64,000 nucleotides of DNA from VXYL01 sp963422285 (GTDB lineage: Bacteria > Pseudomonadota > Gammaproteobacteria > Pseudomonadales > Azotimanducaceae), in contig OY729419.2 of assembly GCA_963422285.2 (NCBI GenBank), forward strand, positions 1,736,001 through 1,800,000, in the 5' to 3' direction. The notes under the pieces were generated by a model. That model worked only from the letters and a program-made list of their open reading frames with translations. It did not search any database and was not told the DNA's origin. Below, in pieces: positions 35,167-45,124 of this stretch; the first letter of the stretch is position 1, and each line of letters opens with the position of its first letter. The position numbers and the translations under genes are program-made.

Positions 35167-35803
35167 AGGACCCCGATGTTCCTGCGCGCCGGGAATGCCG
35201 CCGGAGACGACGCCTGTCATGCCGCAGCCTTGCTTGAGCAGGATCCGAGCCTACTGTCGAGGCGCTGTCTAGGAAGATGCCGAGATGCTGAGTGATTTGT
35301 TCTTGAATGAGTTGCAGACATCGAGTCCGGGCGAGCGCGTGACGGGAATCATCACTTGGCGGCGTGCCTTCGAGGGTTCCGAACCAGCAACCGGTGCTGT
35401 CACCGCTATGGAGAATGCGAAGAGTCCGCTACTCAGGGCGGCCCGCGGCTGTCCCGATGACGCGAGTCAGTCCTTTGGAGGGAATGCCCCAGGCGATCCT
35501 CGATGCGCCAGTGGAAAGCTGGCGTCGACTCCTAAGCACTGAACATGCCCTGCTTGAAGGCGGGGATCTGGTCGTCGATGCTAATGTTCGCGTGTTTTCG
35601 ACCTCGCCATAGCCACGCTTCTCTTGCCGAACCCTGGTGACAATCAGCGCCCTCGTCACATGCGGTTTAGCAGGCTGGCGCTGACGGCTCGGCGGTCGAA
35701 GCAGGGCCTGCTGTCGTTTCCACCACTGTTCCTGCTTGCTGCGAATCCGCCAAACGGCTTCTCGCTACCACGATTGGCCGTTGCGGATGCCCTCTTCTCC
35801 TTG
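35167..35803. other. Gene-poor spacer
   Basis: About 640 bases between the second IS copy and the flavoprotein gene. Short frames exist (for example from 35285 and 35364), but none has a credible start, domain or codon pattern. Nothing recognisable. Confidence 0.4.
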
Positions 35804-37108
35804 TCAGTCCGCTGCCTGCTGCAGTTCCGCCAGGACGTCGCGCCGGCGGCCGACATCGGCGACGGCGCCGAGGTAGTCGGCGAGGTAGGCCGCGAGGTCT
35901 CTGGCATCGTCGCCGGCACCGTGGATGAAGCTGGACTTGCGGCGACGCAGGAAAGTCAGACCCATCACCACCATGCCGGGAGCGTCCGTCACGATGCCGC
36001 CGTCGTGTCGGATGCGGCCCTTGCGGTCCAGCACCGGAACGTGCAGCCAGGAGTAGTCGGGGCGGTAGCCCGTGGCCCAGACGATGGTGCGGATGCCTTC
36101 GCGCTCCAGGTCGAAGCCGAGGCTGGGCGCGGCGGGCACGACGGTCTTGGGCAAGCGATCTCCTGGCCCGCCGCCATCGACGCCGTGCTCCGCCGCCCAT
36201 TCGTCAATGCCGTTCAGCAGGCGGTTCATCTTCAGATCGGCCAGGGTGCAGACATTGCGCAGCGAGCCCGAGAACTGAGCCTTGCCGTCGCGGCATCCCA
36301 TCAGCCGACCGACTAGACGTATGCCGATGCCGGCGAGGACGTTCAGGTCCAAGGTCGTCCGCTCCGGGGTGCCGACGAGCTGGGGCGACGGCACGTTGCG
36401 GGCGCGGACGATGTCGTCCACCGCGTCGTAGCGTTCGTCGAGCAGCCCGACGCGATCCATCCACCACTGGATGTCGTGGCCACGGTAGAGGCGCGGCATG
36501 CGCACATGTTCGCCTACGGCCAGGGTGACGGGCCGCCCGGAACGGTGGATTTCTTCTCCGATCTGCAAGCCGGTGGCGGAAGCGCCCACTACCAATACGC
36601 CGCCGTCGGGCAGGCGGTCGGGATTGCGGTAGGCGAGGGACGGGATGGATTCCATGCCGGCCGGCATGGCGGTGGCGGCCGGCGGCAGGGCCGGCAGATT
36701 GCAGCCGCCGCTGGCGAGCACCACGCAGCGGCAGCGCCAGCGGCCGCGATCGGTGGCCACGGTGTAGCCGCTGCCGGTGCGATGCACGGCCGTCACCGTG
36801 GTCCGCGTTTGCACTGGCGCGTCGATGGCGCGGGCGTAGGAAGCGATGAACGACACGACTTCCGGCACGGCCATGAAGCCGTCCGGGGCGTCGCCGGCGT
36901 AGACGTGACCGGGCAGGCGGCTTTGCCAGTTCGGCGTCAGCAGGCGCAGCGAGTCCCAGCGCTCGGTGCGCCAAGCATTGGCCACTTCGCCGCGTTCGAG
37001 GACGACGTGGTCGATCCCCAACACGGCCAGCTGCCGGCTCATGGCAAGTCCGCAGTGGCCGGCGCCGACGACGACGACGGTGACGAAGGGGGCGAATGGC
37101 GAAGGAAT
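35804..37108 (-). CDS. FAD-dependent monooxygenase / flavoprotein oxidoreductase (YUCCA/CzcO-like), unclear start
   Basis: The first ATG is 37042 (412 residues), but the FAD-binding motif VVVVGAGHCGLAMSRQL lies mostly upstream of it, and the frame stays open to beyond 37132. No ATG, GTG or TTG precedes the motif; ATT 37108 or CTG 37132 are the only candidates, so the true start may be non-canonical or hidden by a sequence error. The second Rossmann motif GVLVVGASATGLQIGEEI (about residue 180) binds NADPH. VVLASGG, WDSLRLLTPNW and IVWATGYRPDYSWL (the ATG motif) complete the class B flavoprotein monooxygenase signature. The substrate is unknown. Followed upstream by the OsmC-like gene on the same strand. 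Confidence 0.8.
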   Translation of the reverse strand: MPSPFAPFVTVVVVGAGHCGLAMSRQLAVLGIDHVVLERGEVANAWRTERWDSLRLLTPNWQSRLPGHVYAGDAPDGFMAVPEVVSFIASYARAIDAPVQTRTTVTAVHRTGSGYTVATDRGRWRCRCVVLASGGCNLPALPPAATAMPAGMESIPSLAYRNPDRLPDGGVLVVGASATGLQIGEEIHRSGRPVTLAVGEHVRMPRLYRGHDIQWWMDRVGLLDERYDAVDDIVRARNVPSPQLVGTPERTTLDLNVLAGIGIRLVGRLMGCRDGKAQFSGSLRNVCTLADLKMNRLLNGIDEWAAEHGVDGGGPGDRLPKTVVPAAPSLGFDLEREGIRTIVWATGYRPDYSWLHVPVLDRKGRIRHDGGIVTDAPGMVVMGLTFLRRRKSSFIHGAGDDARDLAAYLADYLGAVADVGRRRDVLAELQQAAD

Positions 37109-37136
37109 GACGCGGCTCCGCGCTGTGGGCGTCAGC

Positions 37137-37697
37137 CTACTTCACCTCTACGGCGACATTGGTGGGATTGGTGATGATGTCGTACACCGCGGAGCGCTTC
37201 TGAGACTGCGCCACCAAGGCTGCGATGTCTTCCGAGGAAGCGTCCGCGTCGATGTCGTAGACCACCTTGATGCCGCTGAAGCCGTTGCGCACGTCGGCGT
37301 CGGCGCCGAGAATGCCCTGGATGTCCATGTCGCCTTCCAGCGTCGCCTTGACGGACTTGAGCTGGATGTCGCGGTTCTGCGCCACCGAGGCGACGCCGGC
37401 GGTGAGGCAGCTGGCGAGGCCGACGAGCACGTATTCCACCGGCGTCGCGCCGTTGTCCTCGGCGGCGAAGGTATCCGGATGGTCGGCGTCGAAGTGGAAC
37501 TCCCGCTTGTGCTTCTGCTCGCCGCCGAGGCCGAAGTAGCCCTCCACGGAGGAGTGGCTGTAGGTGCCGCGCACCCACTCGCAGGAGGCCCGCCACCTGA
37601 ACTGGGCGGCTTCCGGGGTTTCGGAAACGGCTTCCCGCGCCGCGAGCAGGGCATCCACGTTGACGCCATTGTCGGCAGCGCCAGTCTTATCGGTCAT
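37137..37697 (-). CDS. OsmC-like family protein
   Basis: 186 residues; ATG 37697 has AAAGGAC upstream. GATPVEYVLVGLASCLTAGVASVA contains the conserved central helix with the peroxidatic-type Cys, and the alpha/beta OsmC fold is supported by VKATLEGDMDIQG, FSGIKVVYDIDAD and the C-terminal SAVYDIITNPTNVAVEV. The second active-site Cys of Ohr/OsmC hydroperoxide reductases is replaced (SAVYD), so classical thiol peroxidase chemistry is unlikely; many such paralogues have unknown function. Ends 28 bases before the flavoprotein frame and is probably co-transcribed with it. Confidence 0.82.
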   Translation of the reverse strand: MTDKTGAADNGVNVDALLAAREAVSETPEAAQFRWRASCEWVRGTYSHSSVEGYFGLGGEQKHKREFHFDADHPDTFAAEDNGATPVEYVLVGLASCLTAGVASVAQNRDIQLKSVKATLEGDMDIQGILGADADVRNGFSGIKVVYDIDADASSEDIAALVAQSQKRSAVYDIITNPTNVAVEVK

Positions 37698-37909
37698 GTC
37701 GGAGTCCTTTATCCATAGGGCGGAGCCCGGATTCTAGCGAGGCCGCCGCCGCAAGACCAACTAGCGCAGATCCCGTGCCGCCGGGAACCTAGCCAACCGC
37801 GAGCTCGTGCAGAGGAAGGAAATCCACCGACATTGCACAGAAATTGACGAATCCGGCCAGCCCGAAGCGGCTACAGTGCTAGCGTTGCGTCAACCACGAC
37901 GACCCATCC

Positions 37910-38668
37910 ATGCCCGAGCCCAGCCTGAAACTCGTCGCCAACGCCGATGCGCCCCTGGACGCGCTCGCCTCCTGCCCCCGCCATGTGGCCATCGTCATGG
38001 ACGGCAACCATCGCTGGGCGCGCAGCCGTCGGCTGCCGGCTGCCGCAGGTCATCGCGCTGGCGCCAAGAACGTCAAGGCGGTCGCCCAGGCCTGTGCAGA
38101 TCGCGGCGTCGAGTGCCTCACGCTGTTTGCCTTCAGCACCGAGAACTGGCAGCGGCCCCGACGCGAGGTCCAACTGCTGCTGGAACTCATGCGCAACGTG
38201 CTCAACGACGACATCGAGGAGTTGAATGACAGGGGCGCACGGCTGCGTTTCATCGGCGATTGCAGCCGGTTTCCGCAGGATCTGCAAGATATGATGAAAC
38301 GCGCCGAGCGGCTTACCGGCGCCAACGACCGCCTGCACCTGTGCATCGCCGTCAACTACGGCGGGCGCTGGGATATCGTGCAGGCGGCGCGAGATATAGC
38401 GCGGGCCGCCAGCGCCGGCGAGCTGGATCCGGAAGCCATCGACGAGGACAGCTTCACATCGTTTCTCTCCCTCGGCGATCTGCCGTCGCCGGATCTGTGC
38501 ATCCGCACCGGCGGCGACCGCCGCATCAGCAACTTCTTGTTATGGCATTTCGCCTACACCGAGTTCTACTTCAGCACGGTCTTCTGGCCAGACTTCGACC
38601 GGCAGCAGCTAGCCCGAGCGTTGGCGGATTTCGGTACCCGACAGCGCCGCTACGGGCAGCGCATCTAA
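37910..38668 (+). CDS. uppS: Undecaprenyl diphosphate synthase (UppS)
   Basis: 252 residues, the usual length. Cis-prenyltransferase motifs: HVAIVMDGNHRWA (catalytic Asp of the P-loop region; a His replaces the more common Gly after Asn), AFSTENW, VNYGGRWDIVQAA, LCIRTGGDRRISNFLLW and TEFYFSTVFWPDF. Elongates farnesyl diphosphate to C55-PP for peptidoglycan and O-antigen lipid carriers. First gene of the envelope operon; 24 bases precede cdsA. The pyrH/frr genes that usually lie upstream are not in this window. Confidence 0.95.
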   Translation: MPEPSLKLVANADAPLDALASCPRHVAIVMDGNHRWARSRRLPAAAGHRAGAKNVKAVAQACADRGVECLTLFAFSTENWQRPRREVQLLLELMRNVLNDDIEELNDRGARLRFIGDCSRFPQDLQDMMKRAERLTGANDRLHLCIAVNYGGRWDIVQAARDIARAASAGELDPEAIDEDSFTSFLSLGDLPSPDLCIRTGGDRRISNFLLWHFAYTEFYFSTVFWPDFDRQQLARALADFGTRQRRYGQRI

Positions 38669-38691
38669 GAGCTGCAACCGGCGCCCGAATC

Positions 38692-39477
38692 ATGCTCAAG
38701 CTGCGAATCGCCTCCGCCCTGGTGCTTGCGGCAGTGGTCGCGACGGCGGTGATCTACCTGCCCGCAGCCGGGCTGGCGGCCTTCTTTCTGCTGCTGGCTC
38801 TGGTCGCCGCCTACGAGTGGGCGAAACTCGCCGGGGTGGCGACGCGAGCCGGCTGGCTCGCCTACGCCACCGCTCTGTCGGCGCTGGCGACGACGCTGTG
38901 GCTGACGCCGGCGCTGTGGCCGATAGCGCTGGCGGTGGCAGCCGGATTCTGGATTGCCGCATTCGTCGTAGCCTGCCGCTATCCTGCCAGCGACGCACTG
39001 CTGCGCTCGAAACCGATGGTGCTGGCCGCAGGCATGGTGGCCCTCGGCGGCGCCTGGCTCGCCTTGGTGGCGTTGAAGCTGAACGCTGGCGCCGGGTTCG
39101 TGATCTGGCTGCTGGTGGCCACCACGATGGCGGATGCCGGCGCGTATTTCGCCGGCCGTCGGTTCGGCCGGCGCAAGCTGGCGCCGCAGGTGAGCCCCGG
39201 CAAGACCTGGGAGGGGCTGATCGGCGGCGCCTCGACGACCCTCGCCTGGGGCGCGTGCGGCGCATGGTTCTTCTCCGGCCCGCTGCCGGCTTGGCTCGGC
39301 GTCGCCGCCGTGCTGTTCGTCGCCGCCGTCGCCGGCGACCTGTTCGAAAGCGCTCTCAAGCGCAGCCGCGGCATCAAGGACTCCGGCAAGGCGCTGCCCG
39401 GCCATGGCGGTGCGCTGGACCGCATCGACTCGGTGCTGGCCGCAGCACCGGTATTCGCCTTGCTGCACCCGCTCTAG
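38692..39477 (+). CDS. cdsA: Phosphatidate cytidylyltransferase (CdsA)
   Basis: 261 residues with about seven or eight transmembrane helices. The CTP-transferase signature is complete: KLAPQVSPGKTWEGLIGG, then GDLFESALKRSRGIKDSG and LPGHGGALDRIDS. Makes CDP-diacylglycerol in the inner membrane, the precursor of phosphatidylethanolamine, phosphatidylglycerol and cardiolipin. ATG 38692 follows uppS by 24 bases. In related genomes dxr follows; here 164 bases of non-coding DNA lead to rseP. Confidence 0.95.
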   Translation: MLKLRIASALVLAAVVATAVIYLPAAGLAAFFLLLALVAAYEWAKLAGVATRAGWLAYATALSALATTLWLTPALWPIALAVAAGFWIAAFVVACRYPASDALLRSKPMVLAAGMVALGGAWLALVALKLNAGAGFVIWLLVATTMADAGAYFAGRRFGRRKLAPQVSPGKTWEGLIGGASTTLAWGACGAWFFSGPLPAWLGVAAVLFVAAVAGDLFESALKRSRGIKDSGKALPGHGGALDRIDSVLAAAPVFALLHPL

Positions 39478-39641
39478 GCGCCAATCCACATAGGCTGACG
39501 CGCCATGGCGGCGGAGCGCCCTGTGCCGCGCGGCGGCATCGTCCTACGCGAAATCGAGCGGATGCCCCATTCGCCATCCAGCCGACACTGCTATCATCCC
39601 GGGTTTGAACTCCCGACCAGCCACGAAGTCAAAGCCAGCCA

Positions 39642-41006
39642 ATGGACCTGCACGACATCTTCTTCCTCCTAGTCGCCCTCGCTCTCCTCATCGCGTTCCA
39701 CGAGGCGGGCCACTTTCTGGTGGCGCGCTGGGCCGGCGTGCATGTGGTGCGCTTCTGCATCGGCTTCGGCAAGCCTATCCTGTCCTGGCGCGACAAGCGC
39801 GGCACCGAGTTCTGCATCGCGGTGCTGCCCCTCGGCGGCTACGTGCGCATGCTCGACTGGCGCGACGCCGATGCGGCCAGCCATGCGCCGGCGGATCCGG
39901 TGCTAGCCGAACGCTCCTTCGATCGGCTGAAGCCCCAGTGGCGAATCGCCATCGCGCTGGGCGGCCCGGGAGCGAACTTTCTGCTGGCGTTCCTGTTCTA
40001 CTGGCTGATCGCCGTAGTCGGCTTTTCCACCACTGTGCCCTTGGTGGGCATCGTAGCGGAGGACAGCCCGGCGTACCGGGCGGGGCTGCGCGGCAGCGAG
40101 GAAATCGTCGCCGTGGACGGCCGGACCACGGCCTCCTGGACGGACATCGGCTTGGCGCTGGCGGCGCGGCTAGGCGAAACCGGCAGCATCGAAATCGGAA
40201 CCTTGAAGGATGGCCGCGCCCAGGCCTACGCCATCGCCATCGAAGACTGGCATTCCGGCGCCAGCGATCCCGACCCCATCGATTCCCTGGGTATCGGCTT
40301 CGAGCCGCCAGCCGTCATCGGCAGGGTGCTCGAGGACGAGCCGGCCATGCGCGGCGGTCTCATGGCCAGGGACCGCATCACCCATGTCGACGGCGAGCCA
40401 ATCGCGTCGTGGGGCGGGTTCGTGGAGCGTGTGCGGGCAAGCCCCGGCGAGTCCCTGCGGTTGACCGTCGAACGGCAAATGGACACCGAGCGCCGAACCC
40501 GCGTCGAACAGCTGCGCGTGACGCCGGCCGTTCGGGAGGACGATGAAGGCAACGAGTACGGCTACATAGGCGCTGGGCTGCCCACGCGCCTAGTGCAGTA
40601 CGGTTTCTTCGCCGCCGCTGGCCACGCGCTGCGCGAGACGTGGTCGAAGTCGGCGCTTACCGTCGAAATGATCGGCAAGATGCTCACCCTGCAGGTATCG
40701 CCGGAGAACATCGCCGGCCCCATTACCATCGCCAAGGTGACCAGCAACTCCGCCCGCGCCGGCTTCGACAAGTTCCTGTCGGTGCTGGCGCTGATTTCCA
40801 TAAGTCTCGGCGTCCTCAACCTGCTGCCCATCCCCATTCTCGACGGCGGACTGGTGGTGCTGAACACGGTGGAACTGGTGCGCCGCAAGCCGGTGTCCGC
40901 GCGGATGGAGGCGATGGGTGCGCGCATCGGCATCGCCCTGGTGGCTGGCCTGATGCTGCTGGCTTTCTACAACGACATTACCCGCTGGTTCTGGACCGGC
41001 TCGTGA
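39642..41006 (+). CDS. rseP: Site-2 zinc metalloprotease RseP
   Basis: 454 residues, normal length. HEAGHF in the first transmembrane helix holds the zinc ligands and catalytic Glu; NLLPIPILDGG near the C-terminus carries the third ligand Asp. Two periplasmic PDZ domains lie between (VGIVAEDSPAYRAGL..., VIGRVLEDEPAMRGGL...). Cleaves the anti-sigma factor RseA in the sigma-E envelope stress response and removes leftover signal peptides. Precedes bamA by 31 bases, the common arrangement. Confidence 0.95.
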   Translation: MDLHDIFFLLVALALLIAFHEAGHFLVARWAGVHVVRFCIGFGKPILSWRDKRGTEFCIAVLPLGGYVRMLDWRDADAASHAPADPVLAERSFDRLKPQWRIAIALGGPGANFLLAFLFYWLIAVVGFSTTVPLVGIVAEDSPAYRAGLRGSEEIVAVDGRTTASWTDIGLALAARLGETGSIEIGTLKDGRAQAYAIAIEDWHSGASDPDPIDSLGIGFEPPAVIGRVLEDEPAMRGGLMARDRITHVDGEPIASWGGFVERVRASPGESLRLTVERQMDTERRTRVEQLRVTPAVREDDEGNEYGYIGAGLPTRLVQYGFFAAAGHALRETWSKSALTVEMIGKMLTLQVSPENIAGPITIAKVTSNSARAGFDKFLSVLALISISLGVLNLLPIPILDGGLVVLNTVELVRRKPVSARMEAMGARIGIALVAGLMLLAFYNDITRWFWTGS

Positions 41007-41037
41007 GCCGGGCGAACGGGACCCAGGAAGAGCGACC

Positions 41038-43395
41038 ATGAAACGCAGCAGGCTGGCGGCACTGTTCGCCTCTATAGCAGTCGTAGTCGCGGCAGGAGTT
41101 GCCGCTTCGGAAGCGCCGGCACCGTTTCGAGTGGCCGATATTCAGCTGCAGGGCCTGCAGCGAGTGTCCTCGGGCACGGTGTTCAACATCCTGCCGGCCA
41201 GCGTCGGCGACACTCTGGACAGCGCCGACATCCGCGAGCTGGTGCGGCTGCTGTTCCAGTCCGGCTACTTCAACGACATCGCCATGCTGCGCGACGGCGA
41301 CACGCTCATCGTGCGAATGCGCGAGCGTCCGGCCATCGAGAAGATCGAGATCGAAGGCAACAAGGCCATCAAGACGGAGGATCTGATGGAGAACCTGGGC
41401 GCGGCCGGCCTGCGCGAAGGCGAGATCTTCAAGCAGGCCACCTTGGAGCGCATCGGCATCGAGCTGGAGCGCTCGTACTTCGCCCAGGGGCGCTACGGCG
41501 CGACCATCGAGCCCAGCGTAAAGAAGCTGCCGCGCAACCGCGTGGACATCAAGATCGAGATCGACGAAGGCAAGGGATCGGGGGTGAGGCACATCAACTT
41601 CGTGGGCACCACGGTGTTCAGCCAAGCCGAGCTGCTTGCGTCCTTGGAGATGCGTCACCCGACGCTGCTGTCGTTCATTCGCGGCAAGGACAAGTACTCC
41701 CGCGAGAAGATGCAGAGCGATCTCGAAACCTTGGAGGCGTACTACCAGAACCGCGGCTACGTGGAGTTCGACTCCCGCTCGGTGCAGGTGAGCATCACGC
41801 CGGATCGACGCTCGGTCTACATCACCGTCAACGTGCATGAGGGGGAGCGCTATACCGTAGACGAAGTGAAGCTGATCGGCGAACTGTCGGACGTGGACCC
41901 GGAGCTGGTGGAGAATCTGTTCCTGGTGCGCCAAGGGCAGGTGTTCAATCGCGCCCTGGTAACGGCCTCCGAGGAGCGCATCACCGCAGCGTTCGGCAAC
42001 TCGGGCTACACCTTCGCCAGCGCCTCCGGGGTGCCGGAGGTGAAGGAAAACGGCATGGTGGACGTGAAATTCGTGGTGGACGCCGGCAAGCGCGCCTACG
42101 TGCGACGCATCAGCTTCACCGGCAACTCGCTCACTCAGGACGACGTGCTGCGCCGGGAGATGCGGCAGATCGAAGGCGGCTGGGCGTCGACCCGTCAGAT
42201 CGACCGCTCCAAAGTGCGCCTGGACCAGCTAGGCTACTTCAAGCCGCAGTCGGTGAACGTGGAGACGCCGGCGGTACCCGGCACCGACGATCAGATCGAC
42301 GTCGATTTCAGCGTCGAGGAACTTCCCACCGGCAGCATTTCCGCCCAGCTGGGCTATTCCCAATGGGGTGGCCTGCTGCTGTCGACGGGATACCAGCAGA
42401 AGAACTTCGCTGGCAACGGCACCACCCTGGGCGCGTCCCTTAGCTGGAGCGACTACCAGCGATCCGCCAGCTTCCGCTACCACGAGCCGTACTTCACCGT
42501 CGACGGCATCAGCCGCGGCTACAACGTCTTCGTCCGGGAAACGAACTACAACGCCATCAACATCGCCGCCTACTCCACCGACGCCTACGGTGCCGGCGTC
42601 AACTTCGAGTTCCCGGTGGGCGAAACCCAGAGGCTGCAGTTCGGCGTCACCGCCGAGCATACGACCATCAAGGACAGTCTGTTCTCGTCCTTGGAGATCA
42701 CGGACTTCGTCGACCGCGCCGGTGCCGACTTCCTCAACGTCAAGGCGCAGGGGCTGTGGATGAAGTCCACCCTCAACCACGGCCTGTTCCCCACCGCCGG
42801 GCACCGTCAGAGCCTGAGCGCCACCGTAGCGGTGCCGGGCAGCGACCTGCAATTCTACCGCGTCAACTACACCGGCGACCTGTACTACCCGCTGCCCTTC
42901 GCACGCGCCTTCTCGGCACACCTGCGTACCCGCTTGGGCTATGGCGGCATCTACGGTTCCACCACAACCTATCCGTTCTACGAGCACTTCTACGCAGGCG
43001 GTTTCGGCTCGGTGCGTGGCTTCGAGAAGAGCACCTTGGGCCCCAAGATCACCGATACCGGCTTCTTCCGCCGCCCCGAAGGCCGGCCGTTCGGCGGCAA
43101 CCTGCTGCTGGAAGCATCGGCAGAGATCATCTTCCCGCTGCCATTCCTGGAAGCCTCCCGGGGAGTGAGATCGGTCTACTTCGTGGACGCCGGCAACGTA
43201 TTCAACACCGAGTGTCCGACGATCAGCGCGCGATGCCTGGATTTCGACCCGAAGGAGATCCGCGTCACCACTGGCATCAGCGTCTCTTGGCTGTCGCCCA
43301 TGGGGCCGATGACGTTCGCGCTGACGCATCCGCTGAACAGCAAGCCGGGCGATGAGGTGGAAGAGTTCTCGTTCGAGCTCGGCCATACGTTCTGA
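41038..43395 (+). CDS. bamA: Outer-membrane protein assembly factor BamA
   Basis: 785 residues. Signal peptide (LFASIAVVVAAGVAASEA), five POTRA domains (starting FRVADIQLQGLQRVS, PAIEKIEIEGNKAI, VRHINFVGTTVFS, YTVDEVKLIGELS, VRRISFTGNSLTQ), then a 16-strand Omp85 barrel. The lid motif GFGSVRGFEKSTLGP and the terminal aromatic beta-signal (FELGHTF) are present. Inserts and folds beta-barrel proteins. Codon use and GC match the neighbours. Start ATG 41038 fits the signal peptide. Confidence 0.96.
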   Translation: MKRSRLAALFASIAVVVAAGVAASEAPAPFRVADIQLQGLQRVSSGTVFNILPASVGDTLDSADIRELVRLLFQSGYFNDIAMLRDGDTLIVRMRERPAIEKIEIEGNKAIKTEDLMENLGAAGLREGEIFKQATLERIGIELERSYFAQGRYGATIEPSVKKLPRNRVDIKIEIDEGKGSGVRHINFVGTTVFSQAELLASLEMRHPTLLSFIRGKDKYSREKMQSDLETLEAYYQNRGYVEFDSRSVQVSITPDRRSVYITVNVHEGERYTVDEVKLIGELSDVDPELVENLFLVRQGQVFNRALVTASEERITAAFGNSGYTFASASGVPEVKENGMVDVKFVVDAGKRAYVRRISFTGNSLTQDDVLRREMRQIEGGWASTRQIDRSKVRLDQLGYFKPQSVNVETPAVPGTDDQIDVDFSVEELPTGSISAQLGYSQWGGLLLSTGYQQKNFAGNGTTLGASLSWSDYQRSASFRYHEPYFTVDGISRGYNVFVRETNYNAINIAAYSTDAYGAGVNFEFPVGETQRLQFGVTAEHTTIKDSLFSSLEITDFVDRAGADFLNVKAQGLWMKSTLNHGLFPTAGHRQSLSATVAVPGSDLQFYRVNYTGDLYYPLPFARAFSAHLRTRLGYGGIYGSTTTYPFYEHFYAGGFGSVRGFEKSTLGPKITDTGFFRRPEGRPFGGNLLLEASAEIIFPLPFLEASRGVRSVYFVDAGNVFNTECPTISARCLDFDPKEIRVTTGISVSWLSPMGPMTFALTHPLNSKPGDEVEEFSFELGHTF

Positions 43396-43491
43396 ACGAA
43401 TGCGCGGTTATACTAGGCACCGCTCGACAGCTAGGGACTGCGCTCGTCGGGCGCACCTTGATGTCGTGAAAGCCGTGGAGGATGCAACATA

Positions 43492-44025
43492 ATGAAGGGA
43501 TTGAAATGGGCCGCAGCGATAGTGCTGGCGGGGCTGGCGGGGACAGTCGCGCTGCCGGCTGCTGCACAGCTGAAGGTCGCCGTGGTGAACACCGGCCAAG
43601 CGATCCAGCAGAGCGAGGAAGCGAAAGCCTACTTCGAGAAGATCCAGCAGGAGCTGGATCCCGAGCAGACCGAGCTGCGGGCCATGCAGGATGCAATCGC
43701 CGCGCTGCAGCAGCAGATCGCCGACGAGGGCGATGTGATGTCCGCGGACGAGCGTCGGCGCATCACGAAGGACATCGAGAACAAGCGAATCGACCTCGAG
43801 TTTCGCGCCCAAAAGCTGCAGAAGGATGTTCAGGATAGCCAGGAGGAACTGATGCGCACCATCGGCCCCAAGGTGCAGACCGCCGTCAACGACCTCGTGG
43901 AAATCGAGCGCTACGACTTGGTGTTCGAGCGCAGCAACGTCGGCTACGTCAATCCGCGCCACGACATCACCGCCAAGGTGACGGAAAAGCTCAACGAGCG
44001 GTACGCGGACGAGAACGGGAGCTAA
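43492..44025 (+). CDS. skp: Periplasmic chaperone Skp (OmpH)
   Basis: 177 residues. Signal peptide ending ALPAAAQ, then the beta core (LKVAVVNTGQAIQQSEEAK) and long charged coiled-coil tentacles (AMQDAIAALQQQIADEG, IENKRIDLEFRAQKLQKDV), and the C-terminal strand ERYDLVFERSNVGYV. Trimeric chaperone that holds unfolded outer-membrane proteins for BamA. In the usual place between bamA and lpxD. Confidence 0.93.
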   Translation: MKGLKWAAAIVLAGLAGTVALPAAAQLKVAVVNTGQAIQQSEEAKAYFEKIQQELDPEQTELRAMQDAIAALQQQIADEGDVMSADERRRITKDIENKRIDLEFRAQKLQKDVQDSQEELMRTIGPKVQTAVNDLVEIERYDLVFERSNVGYVNPRHDITAKVTEKLNERYADENGS

Positions 44026-44047
44026 GACCCGCCGGGCGCTGCCGCCC

Positions 44048-45091
44048 ATGCCCACGTCCACCCTCGGCGAAATCGCTGCCGCCATCGGCGGCTCGCTGAC
44101 CGGCGGCGTCGAGGTTCGCGGTGACGAAGCCGTCGAAATCCACGGCCTCGGCCCCATCGACGGCGCGCTGCCGGGGCAGATCACCCATCTCTCGGGCCGT
44201 GCCTACCGCCGCTTCCTGCCGGCCACCCGGGCTTCGGCGGTACTGCTGCGGGAAACCGACGCCAGCGATTGCCCGACTGCCGCGGTGGTGGTCTCGAATC
44301 CCTATCTTGCCTTCGCCGTGGTCTCGCAGCTGTTCGACGACGCGCCGCGGCTGCCGCCGGGCATCGATGCCGCCGCCCATATCGATGCCAGTGCCCAGGT
44401 GCATCCCTCGGCAGCGATCGGCCCAGGCGCGGTTGTGGGCGCGAAGGCAGTCGTCGACGCCCGAGCGGCAGTGGGTGCCGGAGCCCATGTGGGAGCGGAA
44501 AGCGTGATCGGCGAGGATTCCATCGTCCATCCCAACGCCGTCCTCTACCACCGTGTGCGCGTCGGCGCTCGCTGCGTCATACACAGCGGCGCCATGGTCG
44601 GCGCGGACGGCTTCGGCTTCGCCCCTGACGAGCGCGGCCAGCTGCGCGCCATCGCCCAACTCGGCGGCGTCGTGCTAGGCGACGACGTAAGCGTCGGCGC
44701 CGGCACCACCATCGACCGCGGCACCATTACCGACACCGTCATTCGCGACGGCGTCAAGATCGACAATCAGGTACAGATCGGCCACAACTGCGACATCGGC
44801 GAGCACACCCTGATCTGCGGCTGCGTAGGCATCGTCGGCAGCACCAAGATCGGCCGCCACTGCGCCTTCGCCGGCGGCTCCGGAGTGGGCGGCGAGCATC
44901 CCATCGAGATCTGCGATCACGTGCAGGTGAGCGTCGTCACCACCATCACCCGCTCCATCACCGAGCCGGGTGTCTATTCCGGCGGCACCCTGCATAATAC
45001 GGCGCAGCGGTGGAAGCGGAATGCGCTGCGGTTCGGCCAGCTGGACGATCTGGCCAAGCGCGTGGCTCGTCTGGAACGGCAGCGCGACTGA
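44048..45091 (+). CDS. lpxD: UDP-3-O-acylglucosamine N-acyltransferase (LpxD)
   Basis: 347 residues. The N-terminal uridine-binding domain (LPGQITHLSGRAYRRFL) is followed by a left-handed beta-helix of hexapeptide repeats (VHPSAAIGPGAVVGAKAVVD and on). The catalytic region QVQIGHNCDIGEHTLICG holds the base His. Adds the second hydroxyacyl chain in lipid A synthesis. Start ATG 44048 lies 22 bases after skp. Confidence 0.96.
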   Translation: MPTSTLGEIAAAIGGSLTGGVEVRGDEAVEIHGLGPIDGALPGQITHLSGRAYRRFLPATRASAVLLRETDASDCPTAAVVVSNPYLAFAVVSQLFDDAPRLPPGIDAAAHIDASAQVHPSAAIGPGAVVGAKAVVDARAAVGAGAHVGAESVIGEDSIVHPNAVLYHRVRVGARCVIHSGAMVGADGFGFAPDERGQLRAIAQLGGVVLGDDVSVGAGTTIDRGTITDTVIRDGVKIDNQVQIGHNCDIGEHTLICGCVGIVGSTKIGRHCAFAGGSGVGGEHPIEICDHVQVSVVTTITRSITEPGVYSGGTLHNTAQRWKRNALRFGQLDDLAKRVARLERQRD

Positions 45092-45124
45092 CCGTCGAGG
45101 GGAATCAGGGAGCCAACAACCAAC

